DNA of 64,000 bases from Isoetes taiwanensis (lineage: Eukaryota > Streptophyta > Lycopodiopsida > Isoetales > Isoetaceae). The notes beneath the pieces were generated by a model. It saw only the letters and a program-made list of their open reading frames with translations, was not told the origin of the DNA and searched no databases. Below, one piece after another: positions 10,005 to 21,041 of the stretch. Position numbers and translations under genes: made by a program. Position 1 is the first letter of the stretch. Every line of letters begins with the position of its first letter. Where the stretch lies: contig JAJEKV010000164.1 of NCBI GenBank assembly GCA_021234155.1, positions 215,182-279,181 on the forward strand, written 5' to 3'.

Positions 10005-11240
10005 CCCATCCGCAGAATAACCATTGCGGGAAAAAGTATCCGATTAGTGCTTCCTCAGAGGCTACATGGCCACGCTGAGAAAAAATGAAAAACGAATTAT
10101 GCCTCAGAGGCTAGAATCTACGTCGAGAATGAACTAATGAGGATGGCTTAAAGGCTACAAAACCATACCAAGAAAAATGAAGAATGCACTTTTAAAGACA
10201 AGAAATGAAAAAATGAACATGATCAAATGCAAAGAACCATCAAGGGAGGGAGGGTGAGGGAAACTGGTAGGATAGAGGAGAAGGAGAAATCTAGCTCAAG
10301 AGAATGCCAATGGCTGAAAAATGAAGAGAGGCTGAATAAATAGGAGATATGACAAAGAAACGTCCCCATCCAAGGAATGTCAGTTCTATTGCAATCACAA
10401 TAGAACCGTGGCATTCCTAGGATGGGTTCTATCATAGGATATATGTTGGCCGATAGAAGAGGAACAAATCTTGAAACTACTCACCATGGAAAGAAGAGAA
10501 GCTAAATTGAAATATAGTATAAAAAGGGGAAAAACGAAGCTCCAAGGGTCACTGGAATAAAATGAGGCCGAGTGCACATTAGACCTAATAGGACATGTGG
10601 AGCAATTGGAAGGAATCAAACAACAGAGACAACAAAGACCCAGAAGAACCTTTAGAATACATGGAACATCAAATGGGCAGATGGGATGAATGAGGGATAA
10701 AGAGGAACGCATAAAGAGGAAGAATAGCACATGATAGAAAGGAACTAGATAAGTGGGAGCCAGAACGAATAGTGATGTGGGAAACAAGACGAGTAAAGAA
10801 AATTAGGTGAGTGAAGAAAAGCAAACAATAAAGAAGTCAAAATAAAAATGAGTAGAAAGGAAAGAGATTGAATGGGCGAAAGGAGACAATACTCAGCAAG
10901 AAAAATGGACGAAAAAAAGGACTAGGATAGAAATGGCCGAGCCAAAGAATAGAATAGAATAGTTTTTTTAACGTCCACGAAGACCAATTGAACAAATGGC
11001 AAATCGAAATACCGAAATAGAAGTATGAGAACATGTAGAACAACAAACACAGATTGGACGTATGATAAGTGAAAAGAAAAATCCTAGAGTTCAAATTGGA
11101 TAGGGCAGAGATATAACTAAAGTGACCAAGGATACTATGAAGTCAAGGAACAACTGGATCACTTGTGAAAAAATCGGATGAGGAACAACATGGAGCAACG
11201 TGGCAAATGGATCTAAAAGAACAGATCAATAGAAAACAAG
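10005..11240 (-). repeat. Element body copy B, part 1
   Basis: Collinear with about 3735-4990. It starts at GACCCATCCGCAGAATAACC and stops at AATAGAAAA, where the gene-capturing element begins. The match resumes at 18556. Confidence 0.8.
10948..10985 (-). mobile_element. Tail-only retroposon micro-insertion, (TTCTA)n
   Basis: Copy A has GCCAAAGAGAATGAAGACAA at this point (about 4718). Here the corresponding stretch holds about 30-35 extra bases, which on the minus strand read CGTGGACGTTAAAAAAA then (CTATT)n. The tail is the same type as the LINE at 39.1 kb. It is an independent event from the one at 4002-4050, because each copy lacks the other's insertion. Confidence 0.55.
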
Positions 11241-11282
11241 GTGCTGCGCACGGAGGGTTGCCCTCCATGGCCGGAGGTGAAG
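11241..11282 (-). other. Left terminus of the 7.3-kb element with double hairpin
   Basis: On the minus strand this end reads GGAGGG-CAA-CCCTCC (perfect 6-bp stem) then GTGC-GCA-GCAC (4-bp stem) and CTTG, directly before the T-run of the target. Small hairpins a few bases from the tip are typical of rolling-circle transposon 3' ends, although the tip is CTTG rather than CTRR. Confidence 0.45.
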
Positions 11283-11808
11283 TGGCTTAAGTCATAGTTG
11301 AAGACAATAGAGTACTTGATAACATACTAAACAATAAATCGAAATTGCTATTTTAAAACATTGACTTTTTATGAAGGTGATGGTACCCGTTTGCATCACT
11401 AATAGCGACCTGCTAAGAATCATTGGAAAGAAAAGATTGCAAATAAAGAATTTTGTCATTTAAATTACTTGGTTAAATGCTTTTGGCATCACGTACTTAA
11501 ATATATATTGACTATGAAATCACCCCATGAACACTTCTCGTGATCTTAAGTATACCAACATGATGTAGGTCATTGGTCGAGGGAAGGGAAAAGTTACATT
11601 CAGATTCAACGGTGGCATGCACGGTTTCAAGTGGCATTACCTCTAAGGTTCTCGTTTGAGTGGGATAGATAAATTTAGTTCGAGATGATCCCGTGATGGA
11701 AAGCCTCCCCGCAATATGCCCGTGTTCTAAAGCGCTTAGTGGTTTCAATTATATGTGTAAGTATATTTCTTCGCCAGACACTCCATGTGCACATTTAAGA
11801 TCCACTTA

Positions 11809-12868
11809 CTATGTTTCAGGTTGGCGCAGCTTTTCTCCAAAGACGATGAAGGTAAAGATGGTCCGAGCAAAGAGGTATACAAAGACCAACAACGAAACTA
11901 AAGAAAATGGTATCAACCACAAGCCCTTCTCCACCCAGTAATAATAATTTGAGAATGCAATATGAATCAGATCATCCGCTATCATACGATTTTCAGTTTT
12001 CCTTTTCCAAATGCCCTTAAGTCCTTCATAGAAAATTAATTAAAAAATAAAAAGCACTTACCATTGACGAATTGTCATATCATTGTAGACCCAAAATGGT
12101 GCGAGTAATGATAGCGTTACAAAGTCAATTGATAGCGTACTACCAATACTCAAGCCACGCCCAATCGCCTAGGAAAATAGTGTTACTGGCTAAGACGACT
12201 GCTCCAATAGTCACTGCCTATATAATCACAAAGCTAAAATATCATGCCAAGTAGAGGTCTTATTGACATCAGATAATGCATGTGCTTTACGAACAACCTA
12301 CCACAGAAAGGAGCTTTGATTCCAACAAATTAAGAGGCCATTTATGTATCTCATCTCTCCCAATCTTAGGTGGTGGAGGCCGCCATAGCCCAAAATATGG
12401 TAACAATGCAAAAGCTCCAGTAGCAAACAAATTTGCCAACCTTCTTCCCCCAGGAATGAGAAGCATGGTGTAGATTAGTGCACATATCCCCATGGCATAC
12501 CAGACATTTACTAGTAGTTTGTTTACTTCAAAACCATCCCCGGCTCTTAACTCCAATAACTTCTCCACAAAATATTGATCTAAATTAATAGGTGGGTGAA
12601 GAATTATGGAAAATAATACATTATATCTGAATGCAGGTGTGGCAACTTGCTCTTCAACTTGTTTAACATCCAGCACCTCATCTTTCTCAACTTGTTGCTC
12701 AACATCTTTAACCTCAATCTTCTCGCTGATTAGGCGCTTTTGCTTTTTCTTTTGTTTTGTAATCTGCTCCACGTCAATATCCATGTTGCTAATGTCTGTT
12801 AAGCATCTATTTTCTAGAATTTTACATCCCTCTTTCTTGTTCTTCTTCTGCCTAGTATAAAGAGTCAA
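11809..12868 (-). pseudogene. Captured fragment of a conserved plastid multi-pass membrane protein gene
   Basis: Exon a (to about 12304) ends with a hydrophobic segment, IYTMLLIPGG, then GAFALLPYFGLWRPPPP and WPLNLLESKLLSV, followed by donor GTAGGT. Exon b (12062-12217) starts after TATATAG, encodes AVTIGAVVL and SLLAPFWVYNDMTIRQW, and ends at donor GTAAGTG. Exon c (about 11809-11941) encodes YWVEKGLWLIPFSL to a TAG. The motifs ALLPYF-LW-PPPP and PFWVYNDMT followed by a W-L-P segment are, from memory, those of a conserved plant chloroplast membrane protein with cyanobacterial relatives. Its role is not established to my knowledge. Exon b has a TAG and a frame shift, and the acceptor of exon c is not evident. 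The 5' part (to 12868) is Lys/Glu/Val-rich and may be linker. It is a captured, dead copy. Confidence 0.6.
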
Positions 12869-13589
12869 ACCTTAAGAACTATTTTAAGGCACGGTTCTAA
12901 ATGTCTTCTTCAATCACAAGAAAACATGTACCGGACAACTAAACAATGGATCAACACAGTAGTCATATACCATTCGTCATGACGTTTAAAAATATGTACA
13001 TTCAACATTGGTAAGACTCAGTACAAATGAAAACTCGTTTCCAAAGATTTGAGTTGCAACCCTACCATGGCATGGTTGCACCTGAAGCGAATTTGTTACT
13101 TGGGACTCATGCACTGCTTGGCAAAGCGTAGGAAGTGCTTATGCTAGAGACTACTAAGTATCTAATAGTAAAGCCCAAAATATATAAACGTTTTGTAGCT
13201 TATTTGTATCTTGCAGCCATCTCTGGCAGTGTTAAAAGAAGCATGCTTCATAAGACCCATCAAGTCAAAACGGAACCTAGCGAAAAGTATGGGTCCACAA
13301 AGAAATAGAAAACAAACGAACAAATAGAGTTCAAAATGTCACTTACAAATGCTTGTTTTGAGTAGTGTGCGGTGGCTTTGTGGCCTTCAAGACAGCTTGC
13401 ACACCCAATACTTTGGATACAGAGAAAGAATTCTAACTCAGATCAAGAGTACATTATTCACCGGTTTTGGAGAAAGCTTTATGGATGAATACAAAGTAAG
13501 TATCGTTGCTTTCAACATAAACCTAATTCAAAAGCAAGAGTAACTTTACCTACACGAAGAGCAGAGCAGAGTCGATATCTCGATGCTTC
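12869..13589. other. Probable captured intronic or upstream sequence; no clear exon
   Basis: No exon can be recognised with confidence. On the minus strand a GTAAGTG donor-like site follows a short open stretch near 13347. It could be the 5' exon of the same captured gene, but nothing in the translation supports this. Confidence 0.3.
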
Positions 13590-13783
13590 AATGCTTAGGA
13601 GGAGCAAGAACAGGTTAGCCGGTTTTCAAAGTGGATGCCCAACAACAACGGCCACCGCCAATGTACACCTGATAGCAGCTTTGGAGCAGTCATTGGCATA
13701 TTCCTGACATATACTGGCATATACTTAGAATATGCCATAAACCCAAATCAACGAGGGCTTGCCCCCTAGGGGCAACTCAAAAA
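13590..13783. repeat. Internal duplicate of the element's right terminus
   Basis: It aligns with 18360-18552. Both contain GGTTAGCCGGTTT, a GACCGCCA-like phrase, GCAGTCA, an inverted repeat, then AGGG-TTGCCCC-CTAGGGGCAA. Here the inverted repeat is GGCATATTC/GAATATGCC (9 bp, perfect). At 18.48 kb it is GCATATCCTAGG/CCTAGGATATGC (12 bp, perfect). The 7.3-kb unit therefore has two copies of one end. Confidence 0.65.
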
Positions 13784-13786
13784 TGA

Positions 13787-13835
13787 ATTGAATTGATTTA
13801 ATTTTAATGTCCATAGAGACCATGCTTATGTCCAA
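13787..13835 (-). repeat. Retroposon-like 3' tail, (AATTC)n type, minus strand
   Basis: On the minus strand GGTCTCTATGGACATTAAAA is followed by TTAAATCAATTCAATTC. It is a diverged form of the GGTCTCCGTGGACG tail seen elsewhere. It abuts the duplicated terminus at 13783. Confidence 0.4.
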
Positions 13836-16600
13836 TTGCAATCTATATTTATGTCCTATGTGATAACCTTTTTAATGGTCATAAATTTCCATTATAGTTT
13901 TTGTGTTTGTAACGATTTATGCAAAAGGGTTGTGTCCAATATCCTTGCCCTTAAGCAATAAGCACCTAAGCTAATTATATTTCACATTCGGCAATCTTAA
14001 AAGTTAAGTTCATTCAAAATAGATACGTTCTTGTGCAAAGATTGACATTTTCGACTTTAAATAAACATGGTGGAAGATGTATTTGTTTCCCATATGCTTA
14101 GAAATATTTTCACCTATATTGTGATTTTCTAGATTTGTTGATATCAATACATTCCATGCTGCAACATCTTTCTAAACAAAAGAGAGAAGTGCTGTCTAGT
14201 ATTGTCCAAGATGGCCTTCCACAAATGTTTATGAAGAATCACAATTGCGCTTCTGACCATTTATCAACTTTCAACGAGGTAAATGATCCATCAATTTAAC
14301 ACCAATCAAACTAGGAGCCTTAATAAAGGAAATAGAGCGTAACTTTATTGTGGTGACAATCACGTCATTCATAGCTTTGCTACATTCTCTAATAGTATTA
14401 TAATCCAAATTATGTTGCTTATTGCATGGAAGACTTCTTCTTGATACCTTCCTCTAATATTGAGGCTTATTTTCTCGAAGACTCCTCCTTGATCTTCTAC
14501 TTGCCACAAAAGTGAATCTGAACATTTACCTCCTTAGGTCACAAACAAAACAAAACAATTGACCCGAATTCTAAAAAATGATGCAACAAATATATTATAC
14601 CGTAACATGCATTCATTAAAAGAATGCAAATTTTGAAAACATCAAAAATCATTAGTCACTATAGGAAGTTCCACTATGCTAGCACCATATAACAACTTAG
14701 CATCGGTGTGTTCAACAAATGAAATGACTGTTTCAGATAATTTCTTTGCAATGTAATTGGAACTTTCTTCTTTGGATCCTTGTTATATCATCTACCCTTC
14801 TCCTTCTTGCCCTCAAAATATGACTATTTGGGCTCTTGCATCTAGCTGAAAGTTATCATGATGTTTTAGGCATTTTAGGTTGCATATTGCGTATAGAATG
14901 GCTTATCCGCTTTTCCGCGCCTATTCTTGCTCATGTATTCTAGCTAGATATGTTTTTTAGGCAATATAAGACAAATAACCTTCAACATATGCACATATTC
15001 AGCCTATTAATGAAAATCATTTGCATTATGAAAACTATATAGGAAAGCGTGTCACAAAGCTACCGCGGCAAAATAAAACTACTTGTGTTCACCTGCTTAA
15101 CTCTTGACAGATTTCTATTAATAGTCCTCCACAACAATGGCAAAACTTCCCCCTGGTTTATCCTCGTGCAAAAGATATATTTGACATTCCTGTGACGTTC
15201 TTGCTCTAAGGAGTAAAGCACAAGACCTGAAACCGAAAATGCTCACAGAGATTATTATCCTAAGATAATGCATATTCAAGTTTTGCTAAAAACAAACACC
15301 GCTAGGACATGTGAAAGTTGAGCCCACGTGTTATTGCAAGCATATATGCATGGCCGCATATATGCCAATATTGTCCATACATTTCTGACATATCAGGCTC
15401 CATTATGAAAGAACCGCAACATATCAACAACGTAAAGCAACAAAACAGTAAAAGCAAATGAGAATCGCATACCTTCTAGTTAGTTAATCGCCAAGTGCCC
15501 ATACATTGACATCATGAGCAAAGACTTTGTACCAACCCGCTCATCCATTAGTTGTCTTCAAGCTTTCACCGCCGTAAGATTCCGGATCGAAAACCTAAAA
15601 ACATATTCAAGACTTGGATCAACGGTGTGTTACAAAATTTGAAATCCTAGTAACTTAATGCGCACATCTTCTTAAGCAACTTTTATGACATATGCCCCGC
15701 ACAAGAAAAAAGCGAGTCGGTCGAGAACTCGGGACAAAAGAGCATGTATGCTTTCTATCAATATGTTTGACAAATGTCAAAATCTACATTCTTTAACCTG
15801 CGTCTACAAGAGTTTTATGTTGTTTCATATTTAAACCAATGATCTTGACCGGACATTTTCATGCAAATATACAAGTCGCCTTGCGGTTCCCACAACAATC
15901 TCAAATCACATGTATCCATTTTAAAGGAGGTTTGTTCCCGACAGCCATATTGTTTGTCATTTACTCATAAACAAGAAAGCTCATCTTGGCAATCGGTTCA
16001 TAATCCTAATAAATTCACCGGATCTTGGCGTTGGCTATTAAAATCCACGTAGAATTTCTTATGATGGTGTCTCAGATTTCTAATTTCTCCACCGCAACTT
16101 GTATACCTTCTAGAAAAGTTAAAACCTCCAGCACCAAAAAAAGATTGTGAGAAGTTATATTTAACCACTTGCTATGCTTCATAGAAAATCTATATTCTTT
16201 TAGAGAGCTTTCTATTAATACATCATCATTATCACCATGCAAGTTGTGGTTTTTCTTGTTCAAATCTACGTATCGGAAGGATTTATAGCATGTTTGCATT
16301 AAGGCTTGCTAAAAGCTGCTCGGACAATGACATTTCTATTCATGGAAGAAGTATTTGAACCTAAAGTAACCGTAACCTTCTATTTTTTAATCGCATATTG
16401 TAGCTACTACCAGCTGGCTTGCATCCCTTGTACACAATACCATTGCTAACACATCCTGCATTGACCATTTTTGCACACACCATAATCACAATTTCTATGC
16501 AAAGATGTGAGTTATCACCAAATAAAATATACAGCTCGATCCGACATCTATGATTCCATGAGTATAAGTGGAGTTTCCCATGAGGAAAAAGGCTTCAGAA
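13836..16600. other. Interior of the gene-capturing element; no gene recognised
   Basis: I see no family match in six frames. Frames of 60-75 codons at 15861 (+) and 16072 (-) have no recognisable domains. The region is AT-rich and could be captured intron. Confidence 0.4.
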
Positions 16601-16944
16601 AAGTGGCATAAGATTGAGCCTTGGCTAGGTCAATTCTTGAATCAGATGCACGAATATTTCCAAAGTATTCATCTCCAAAGTGTTTTACTTTGCAAGGAAG
16701 AAAATTATCAAGTTTGAATTCCACGGTCAGGTTAGGTTTTTCTTGTCTTCAAAGTGTGAGGTCATCGAAGCTTTGCCATGGCACAACCCACTCTTTAGTC
16801 CGGATACCGATCGAGGAGGCCCACTTTGTGGAGAAGACGAAAGGTTGAATTGTTCCATGATTTCAGATTTTGCTGAATGCGGTGCCAGCATTAACAAGCA
16901 GAGCAGATCTATCTGCATGCAAGCTTACAAGGTGAGAGAACTAG

Positions 16945-17015
16945 GAATACGAAAGTTTTAGTGCTTGGTTATGGTCATCTTGGAGATGGAAATTTGCAGC
17001 TTTATCTCTCTGGCA
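16945..17015 (+). pseudogene. Captured exon fragment of a D-2-hydroxyglutarate dehydrogenase-like FAD oxidase
   Basis: One frame reads NTKVLVLGYGHLGDGNLQL. GYGHLGDGNLHLN is the signature of the C-terminal FAD-linked oxidase domain in D-2-hydroxyglutarate dehydrogenase (mitochondrial, oxidises D-2-HG to 2-oxoglutarate). Its His residues contribute to the metal and substrate site. Here the second His is Gln. The frame stops soon after. Related glycolate or lactate oxidases carry a similar motif, so the exact parent is less sure than the family. No other exon of the gene was recognised nearby. Together with the plastid-protein fragment on the opposite strand it shows that the element carries pieces of more than one gene. 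Confidence 0.6.
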
Positions 17016-17096
17016 TGTCTGTCACCGGGGGAGACACCTTCTTATCAAAATCACAGGATTGACAGCAGAAATATTTACATGTCACTGGCATTAGGT

Positions 17097-17215
17097 GCAC
17101 TTGCAGGATATGATGAACATGGTGAAGCCCACGTATAGAAGCTTGCATCTATATCGAAATGCATGAACATGGTGGAGCTCACATATAGAAGCTTGCAACA
17201 TATCGAAATAATAAA
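17097..17215 (+). repeat. Tandem duplication, ~56-bp unit x2
   Basis: ATGAACATGGTGAAGCCCAC and GTATAGAAGCTTGCATCTATA recur as ATGAACATGGTGGAGCTCAC and ATATAGAAGCTTGCAACATA, each followed by TCGAAAT. This is a local duplication inside the captured interior. Confidence 0.7.
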
Positions 17216-18359
17216 CAGATATGCTTAGGAATAGATATATCTATATGCCATGACAAAAATAGGTGCAAGAAATAGCCAAAAGCAAGAATTGTTATAATAA
17301 ATACCTCTTGTTCTTGGAAACAAGCGTACACCAGCCTTCAAAATTTCTGATATAATTACATCACTGCCAAGTGAGGAAATGTTTTAATCCACAAAGACAC
17401 TACGTTTAACGAAGCATATACCTTGTTGCTGACCTCTGCAAACTCAAGAAAGAAGCTCTCATAACTGGAGCCACAACCAAGGCTGAAAACTCCACAAATG
17501 CACCATTGTTGTCTTATTTGGCTGCAGCATTTCCGATACCCAAATAAACTTTAGTTGCAACTAAAATGACCTAGTTTGTAGGCTCTTCCTTCGCTTTTGA
17601 TATGCTTCCTCGGCCAAGACCAAATTTCCGTCATGGGCACTGTAGGACAAAAATGGGAGGCCTCTCCAGAAAAAAGCAGGGAATGTAACATAGAATCAAT
17701 CGCCTAGGAATGTCTTACCTGGTCGAAATCACTGACTACCTCTAGCGTACAGGACATAACATGCAAGAAAGGGCAAAGGCATGTTATGGTTCCTCAAATC
17801 CCTGGCCACAATAGAAGACAATACAGTCTTTTGCAACAGCTTATGTGTGTAGAGCACAAAATCCTTGAATTTATATCAACTCCACCAAAGCAACAAAGAA
17901 ATGAGGGAAGAAACTGTGCCAAGGTACCATGTACAAAAAGCATGCCAAGATACTCGATACCAACATAAGCATATAACTTACTGTTATCTTAAAGCTTTTC
18001 AAATTCTTAAGAAATTTAAAAAGGACGGGATTGCACCTGTTACCCCAGTTCCAGACACATCTAGTTCCACATATCCATAACTTTCGAAGATTTCCCACAC
18101 TCATATTCCGAAGATTGGCAAATAAATCTGGCAATGACGAAATGGAATCCCTCCTTCAAAAGAAGCTTGAGCACTTATAAAATCGGCAATGCAATGAGCC
18201 CTGGCCTCTCCTAAGATCCTAAATCCGATGCAGTCAAAATGAAGAGAAATATAGAAAATGGAATGACCCAACTAAATTGACGGGAATCCTAGAGTTACCT
18301 GAGAGCCATTCGAACTCAGCCCTAGATCAATCTAGCCCGATCCCCTCCGGAGTTAGCCT
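17216..18359. other. Right interior of the element; no gene recognised
   Basis: Frames at 17786-18134 (60-87 codons, both strands) overlap one another and show no family features. Confidence 0.4.
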
Positions 18360-18555
18360 CGGATGCACACAGATTATAGATTTCAGCCGGTTAGCCGGTT
18401 TGCACAGCATCCGCCTAACATCGATGGTGACCGCCAGTTTACAGGAAATAGGAAGTTTTTAGCAGTCACCAGCATATCCTAGGGATATTCTAGTATATAC
18501 CTAGGATATGCCAAAAGCCCACATAAACAAGGGTTTGCCCCCCTAGGGGCAACCC
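18360..18555. repeat. Right terminus of the 7.3-kb element
   Basis: It contains a long hairpin, GCATATCCTAGG...CCTAGGATATGC (about 18472-18511), then the terminal palindrome TTGCCCCCCTAGGGGCAA and CCC against the A-run of the target. Confidence 0.6.
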
Positions 18556-18670
18556 AAAAATTGAAACAAGTGGTTTAGATGAAACAATGAAGACACTGGA
18601 AACCGACCAAATCATGAGGAGCAACAGGGATCCTCCCATAGCATATGTATAAAAACTGATAAACATGAGC
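18556..18670 (-). repeat. Element body copy B, part 2
   Basis: It continues copy A from about 4985 (AATTGAAACAAGTGGTTTAG) to AACATGAGC, where the LTR retrotransposon is inserted. Together with 10005-11240 and 29018-30135 it rebuilds a contiguous match to copy A. Confidence 0.75.
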
Positions 18671-18675
18671 CTAGT

Positions 18676-20233
18676 TGTGACGTTCCACATATTTATACGC
18701 ATATTTAAGTATAAATACATGACACGTTACTATGAATAATTAATGGCACATTAATTATTCATAAGCTAAGGTTAGCTATGTTAATAATTAAATTATAAAG
18801 GTGGAAACCTAACCCAAAACCCTAATTCGAATTTAGGGCTTATCCTAATATTAAAAAGGGCTAAAATACCAAATTAGTTAATTTATGACATGCCACCTGG
18901 CCCAAATCGATTGGGCAAGGTAGGGTTTCCATTTTGGACACCCAAATTAGGGCTTTTGTGCCCCAATTCGAATTGGGAGCAATTGGGGATGGAGGAGGAG
19001 GAGCAGCAGCCAGGCGCCCTTCAGTTAGTCGAGATGGAGCAGCCCAAGACCGATTTGACGGTTAGTCAGTAGGTTACTTTGTTGATTTATGGCATAGCGC
19101 CTCTCCGTGGTGTGTTCTCTCTCTGTTTTCTCTGTGGTTTACCTGTAGGAACTAACCCTTGATTGCAAAGGTGAGTTCTCCTTATCTCTGATTATGTACT
19201 TGCTCTTAAATGATGGATTGATAGTTCTTTGCATAGTATTACTCTTGAAATGGGGGAATTAAGGGGGTAGAGACCTCTGAGCCATGTTTATTAGTATGCT
19301 CCTAGGTAGATCCCTGTAATTCCCATTATGCGGCCTGTGTACAAGAGACCACCGAGTCGTGGATGCTACTGGAGTGACTTAGCACCAAACAAGGGACACA
19401 AGTGGTGAAGTGGGGGTGGGGTCTTGCACCTAACATAAAAGGCTCCCCCGAGACTCCTACAAGGGCTAGGCCCGATGGCCTGGTCACGTGAGGGTCGGGT
19501 ATGGGTCCGACACTCCCCCTGGGTGTAGAGGTGTGATCCGTATGGAGCATCTTGCACTTTGAGTAGATTTAGGGTGAGTAAGTCTGCACGGATGCGGGGG
19601 GTCGCCTGATGCGCACGTATTCTCTAGTTCACCCATGGAACCACTGTGATCCTGGAAGGGGACGCTTCCCCGACCTGCCTCATCGGACGGGGCTTCATGA
19701 ACCCTGTAGTAGGCTCGTAGGGTGATACCTTGAGTCTGCGTGTCCGGAAGGCTATAGTGACGCCATAGCATGATTCGACTCATCTGCAAAGTGTGCACAG
19801 GAGGGGCGGATGGAGTGGACAACCCTAGCCGATGTTCTATGCCAGCCAACGCCATGTCAAGACTCGGTCTGCTGATCTCTTGAGACCTAGCCGTCAGTCG
19901 ATCCTCACTGGAGTCTGAGCCGGGTAGAACCATGGGTTTAGGGTGTTGTCCTTAGGATTAGATGCATATTCTTTGCCGTTGGTACTTGGATGGATGTGCC
20001 ACCCTCCGTGGTGGTTATTTATATATGATTTATGCTGTGTGCTAACATGTATTCACGCTTCCACAACTTAGGAGTCCCATTGAAGGCGTGGGCCGAATGA
20101 CACCTCCGTGTCCTTCACCCGGGCATCTCTCTACGGATGGCCCGAGTTAGATGGAGGGCCCTGCTCATGGCGGGAGGGGGAAGTCCCCGTATGTATACGC
20201 CCAGAGCGCCGTATATGTTCAGGGAGCGTCACA
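18676..20233 (+). repeat. 5' LTR, 1558 bp
   Basis: It runs from TGTGACGTTCCACATATTT to GGGAGCGTCACA. It matches 27029-28596 end to end. Most differences are small indels in GC-rich stretches between about 19380 and 19930. Minus-strand frames of up to 149 codons here are incidental and shared with the 3' LTR. Confidence 0.9.
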
Positions 20234-20234
20234 G

Positions 20235-20250
20235 TGGTATCAGAGCCATG
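20235..20250 (+). promoter_or_regulatory. Primer binding site for initiator tRNA-Met
   Basis: TGGTATCAGAGCCATG lies one base after the 5' LTR end. It is complementary to the 3' end of plant initiator tRNA-Met, which primes minus-strand cDNA synthesis. Confidence 0.9.
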
Positions 20251-20680
20251 ATTTTGGTTGACCGGAATCATAGCACTGACCAAATCTTTAACCCGTTAGT
20301 TCGGTAGTTGAGTGGGAATTTAGGCTAGTTGGACTGCTTAACTTTTTGGTGATTTAGTTCTATGTTAGGTGGATGTAATAAATTGGGAGTTTTTAGGAAG
20401 TTTAGGGCGATTTTGGAGGGAAAAAGTTGTGACTGGAGGACCCAAGTTTGGAAGGGCTATAACTTTTTGTAGGTAGTTCGGATGAAGGCGAAAACGGCTC
20501 CAATGGATCGGGCACCTCCCAAATACCCTAAGGGGCACGTCTCCCGAGGTCGAAAAGACAACAGGCCGCCTAAAAATCAAAAGGGGCGCTGCTGTCTTTG
20601 GAGGTGTTTTTCTCGACGAACTGAAGCCGTATAAGGATCGCAGCGCCCCATACGGTCCGCCGTATAAAAATACGCATCCG

Positions 20681-20711
<31 letters not shown>

Positions 20712-20790
20712 CTTTTTCCGCCCGTGTTTTGAACCCATGACTCCCACTTCTAACCCAACACTCTTTCCATCTTGCCAACTATCTTTATAT
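20681..20790 (-). repeat. SINE-like insertion with poly(A) tail, minus strand
   Basis: On the minus strand AGTTGGCAAGATGG (A-box-like) is followed by GGGTTCAAAAC (B-box-like, two bases off consensus), a short body, then 26 A (the T-run at 20681-20706). The layout is that of a short tRNA-derived retroposon. Confidence 0.45.
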
Positions 20791-20859
20791 AATATATATG
20801 TGTTCTGTTTCTTTGTTATACATACTAATGTTCTGTTTTATCCAATTAGCCGTTCTTTT

Positions 20860-20950
20860 AAGCAAAAGGTACATCATGGGATTGAACCCCTGACCTCCTG
20901 CGCCCAAGCCAACATCTTTACCAATGAACCAACTTCTTTCTTGAAGGGGT
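20860..20950 (-). repeat. Second tRNA-like (Pol III) head, minus strand
   Basis: On the minus strand AGTTGGTTCATTGGTAAAG is followed ~40 bp later by GGGGTTCAATCCC, an exact B box (GGTTCRANYCC). The layout parallels the adjacent SINE-like copy and the unit of the 49.5-kb array. It could be part of one dimeric SINE with the 20681-20790 copy. Confidence 0.5.
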
Positions 20951-21041
20951 ATAACCTTTTTCCCTATATTTATAGTGCATCTAGTCCATATTTAAATTAG
21001 AGGCGTGCTTTTGGTAAACCCACGTTGTGGAGGCAACAACT

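Larger units (their letters stand above)
11241..18555 (-). mobile_element. Gene-capturing transposon with asymmetric inverted ends (Helitron2-like candidate)
   Basis: The boundaries come from comparison with copy A, where AATAGAAAAAATTGAAAC is uninterrupted. Here 7.3 kb lies between AATAGAAAA and AAAATTGAAAC. The left end is CAAGGTGCTGCGCACGGA followed by GGGTTGCCC. The right end, in reverse complement, begins GGGTTGCCCC, so a 9-bp inverted match is offset by ~18 bp from the left tip. Two hairpins sit at each end. Inside are intron-bearing fragments of at least two unrelated host genes, which points to DNA-level capture rather than retroposition. No transposase or Rep/helicase frame is present, so it is non-autonomous. 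Asymmetric inverted ends and insertion in an A/T run resemble Helitron2/Helentron elements. A Pack-type TIR element is the alternative. Confidence 0.5.

Noticed and set aside
11241-18555. CACTA or PIF/Harbinger element based on a possible 3-bp AAA duplication
   Set aside because: The A-run makes the duplication ambiguous, the tips do not read CACTA, and the inverted ends are offset rather than terminal.
18676-20233. Minus-strand frames of up to 149 codons in the LTRs (also 27643-28146)
   Set aside because: They run through LTR sequence, differ between the two LTRs by frameshifts and match no family. They are incidental to GC-rich LTR composition.
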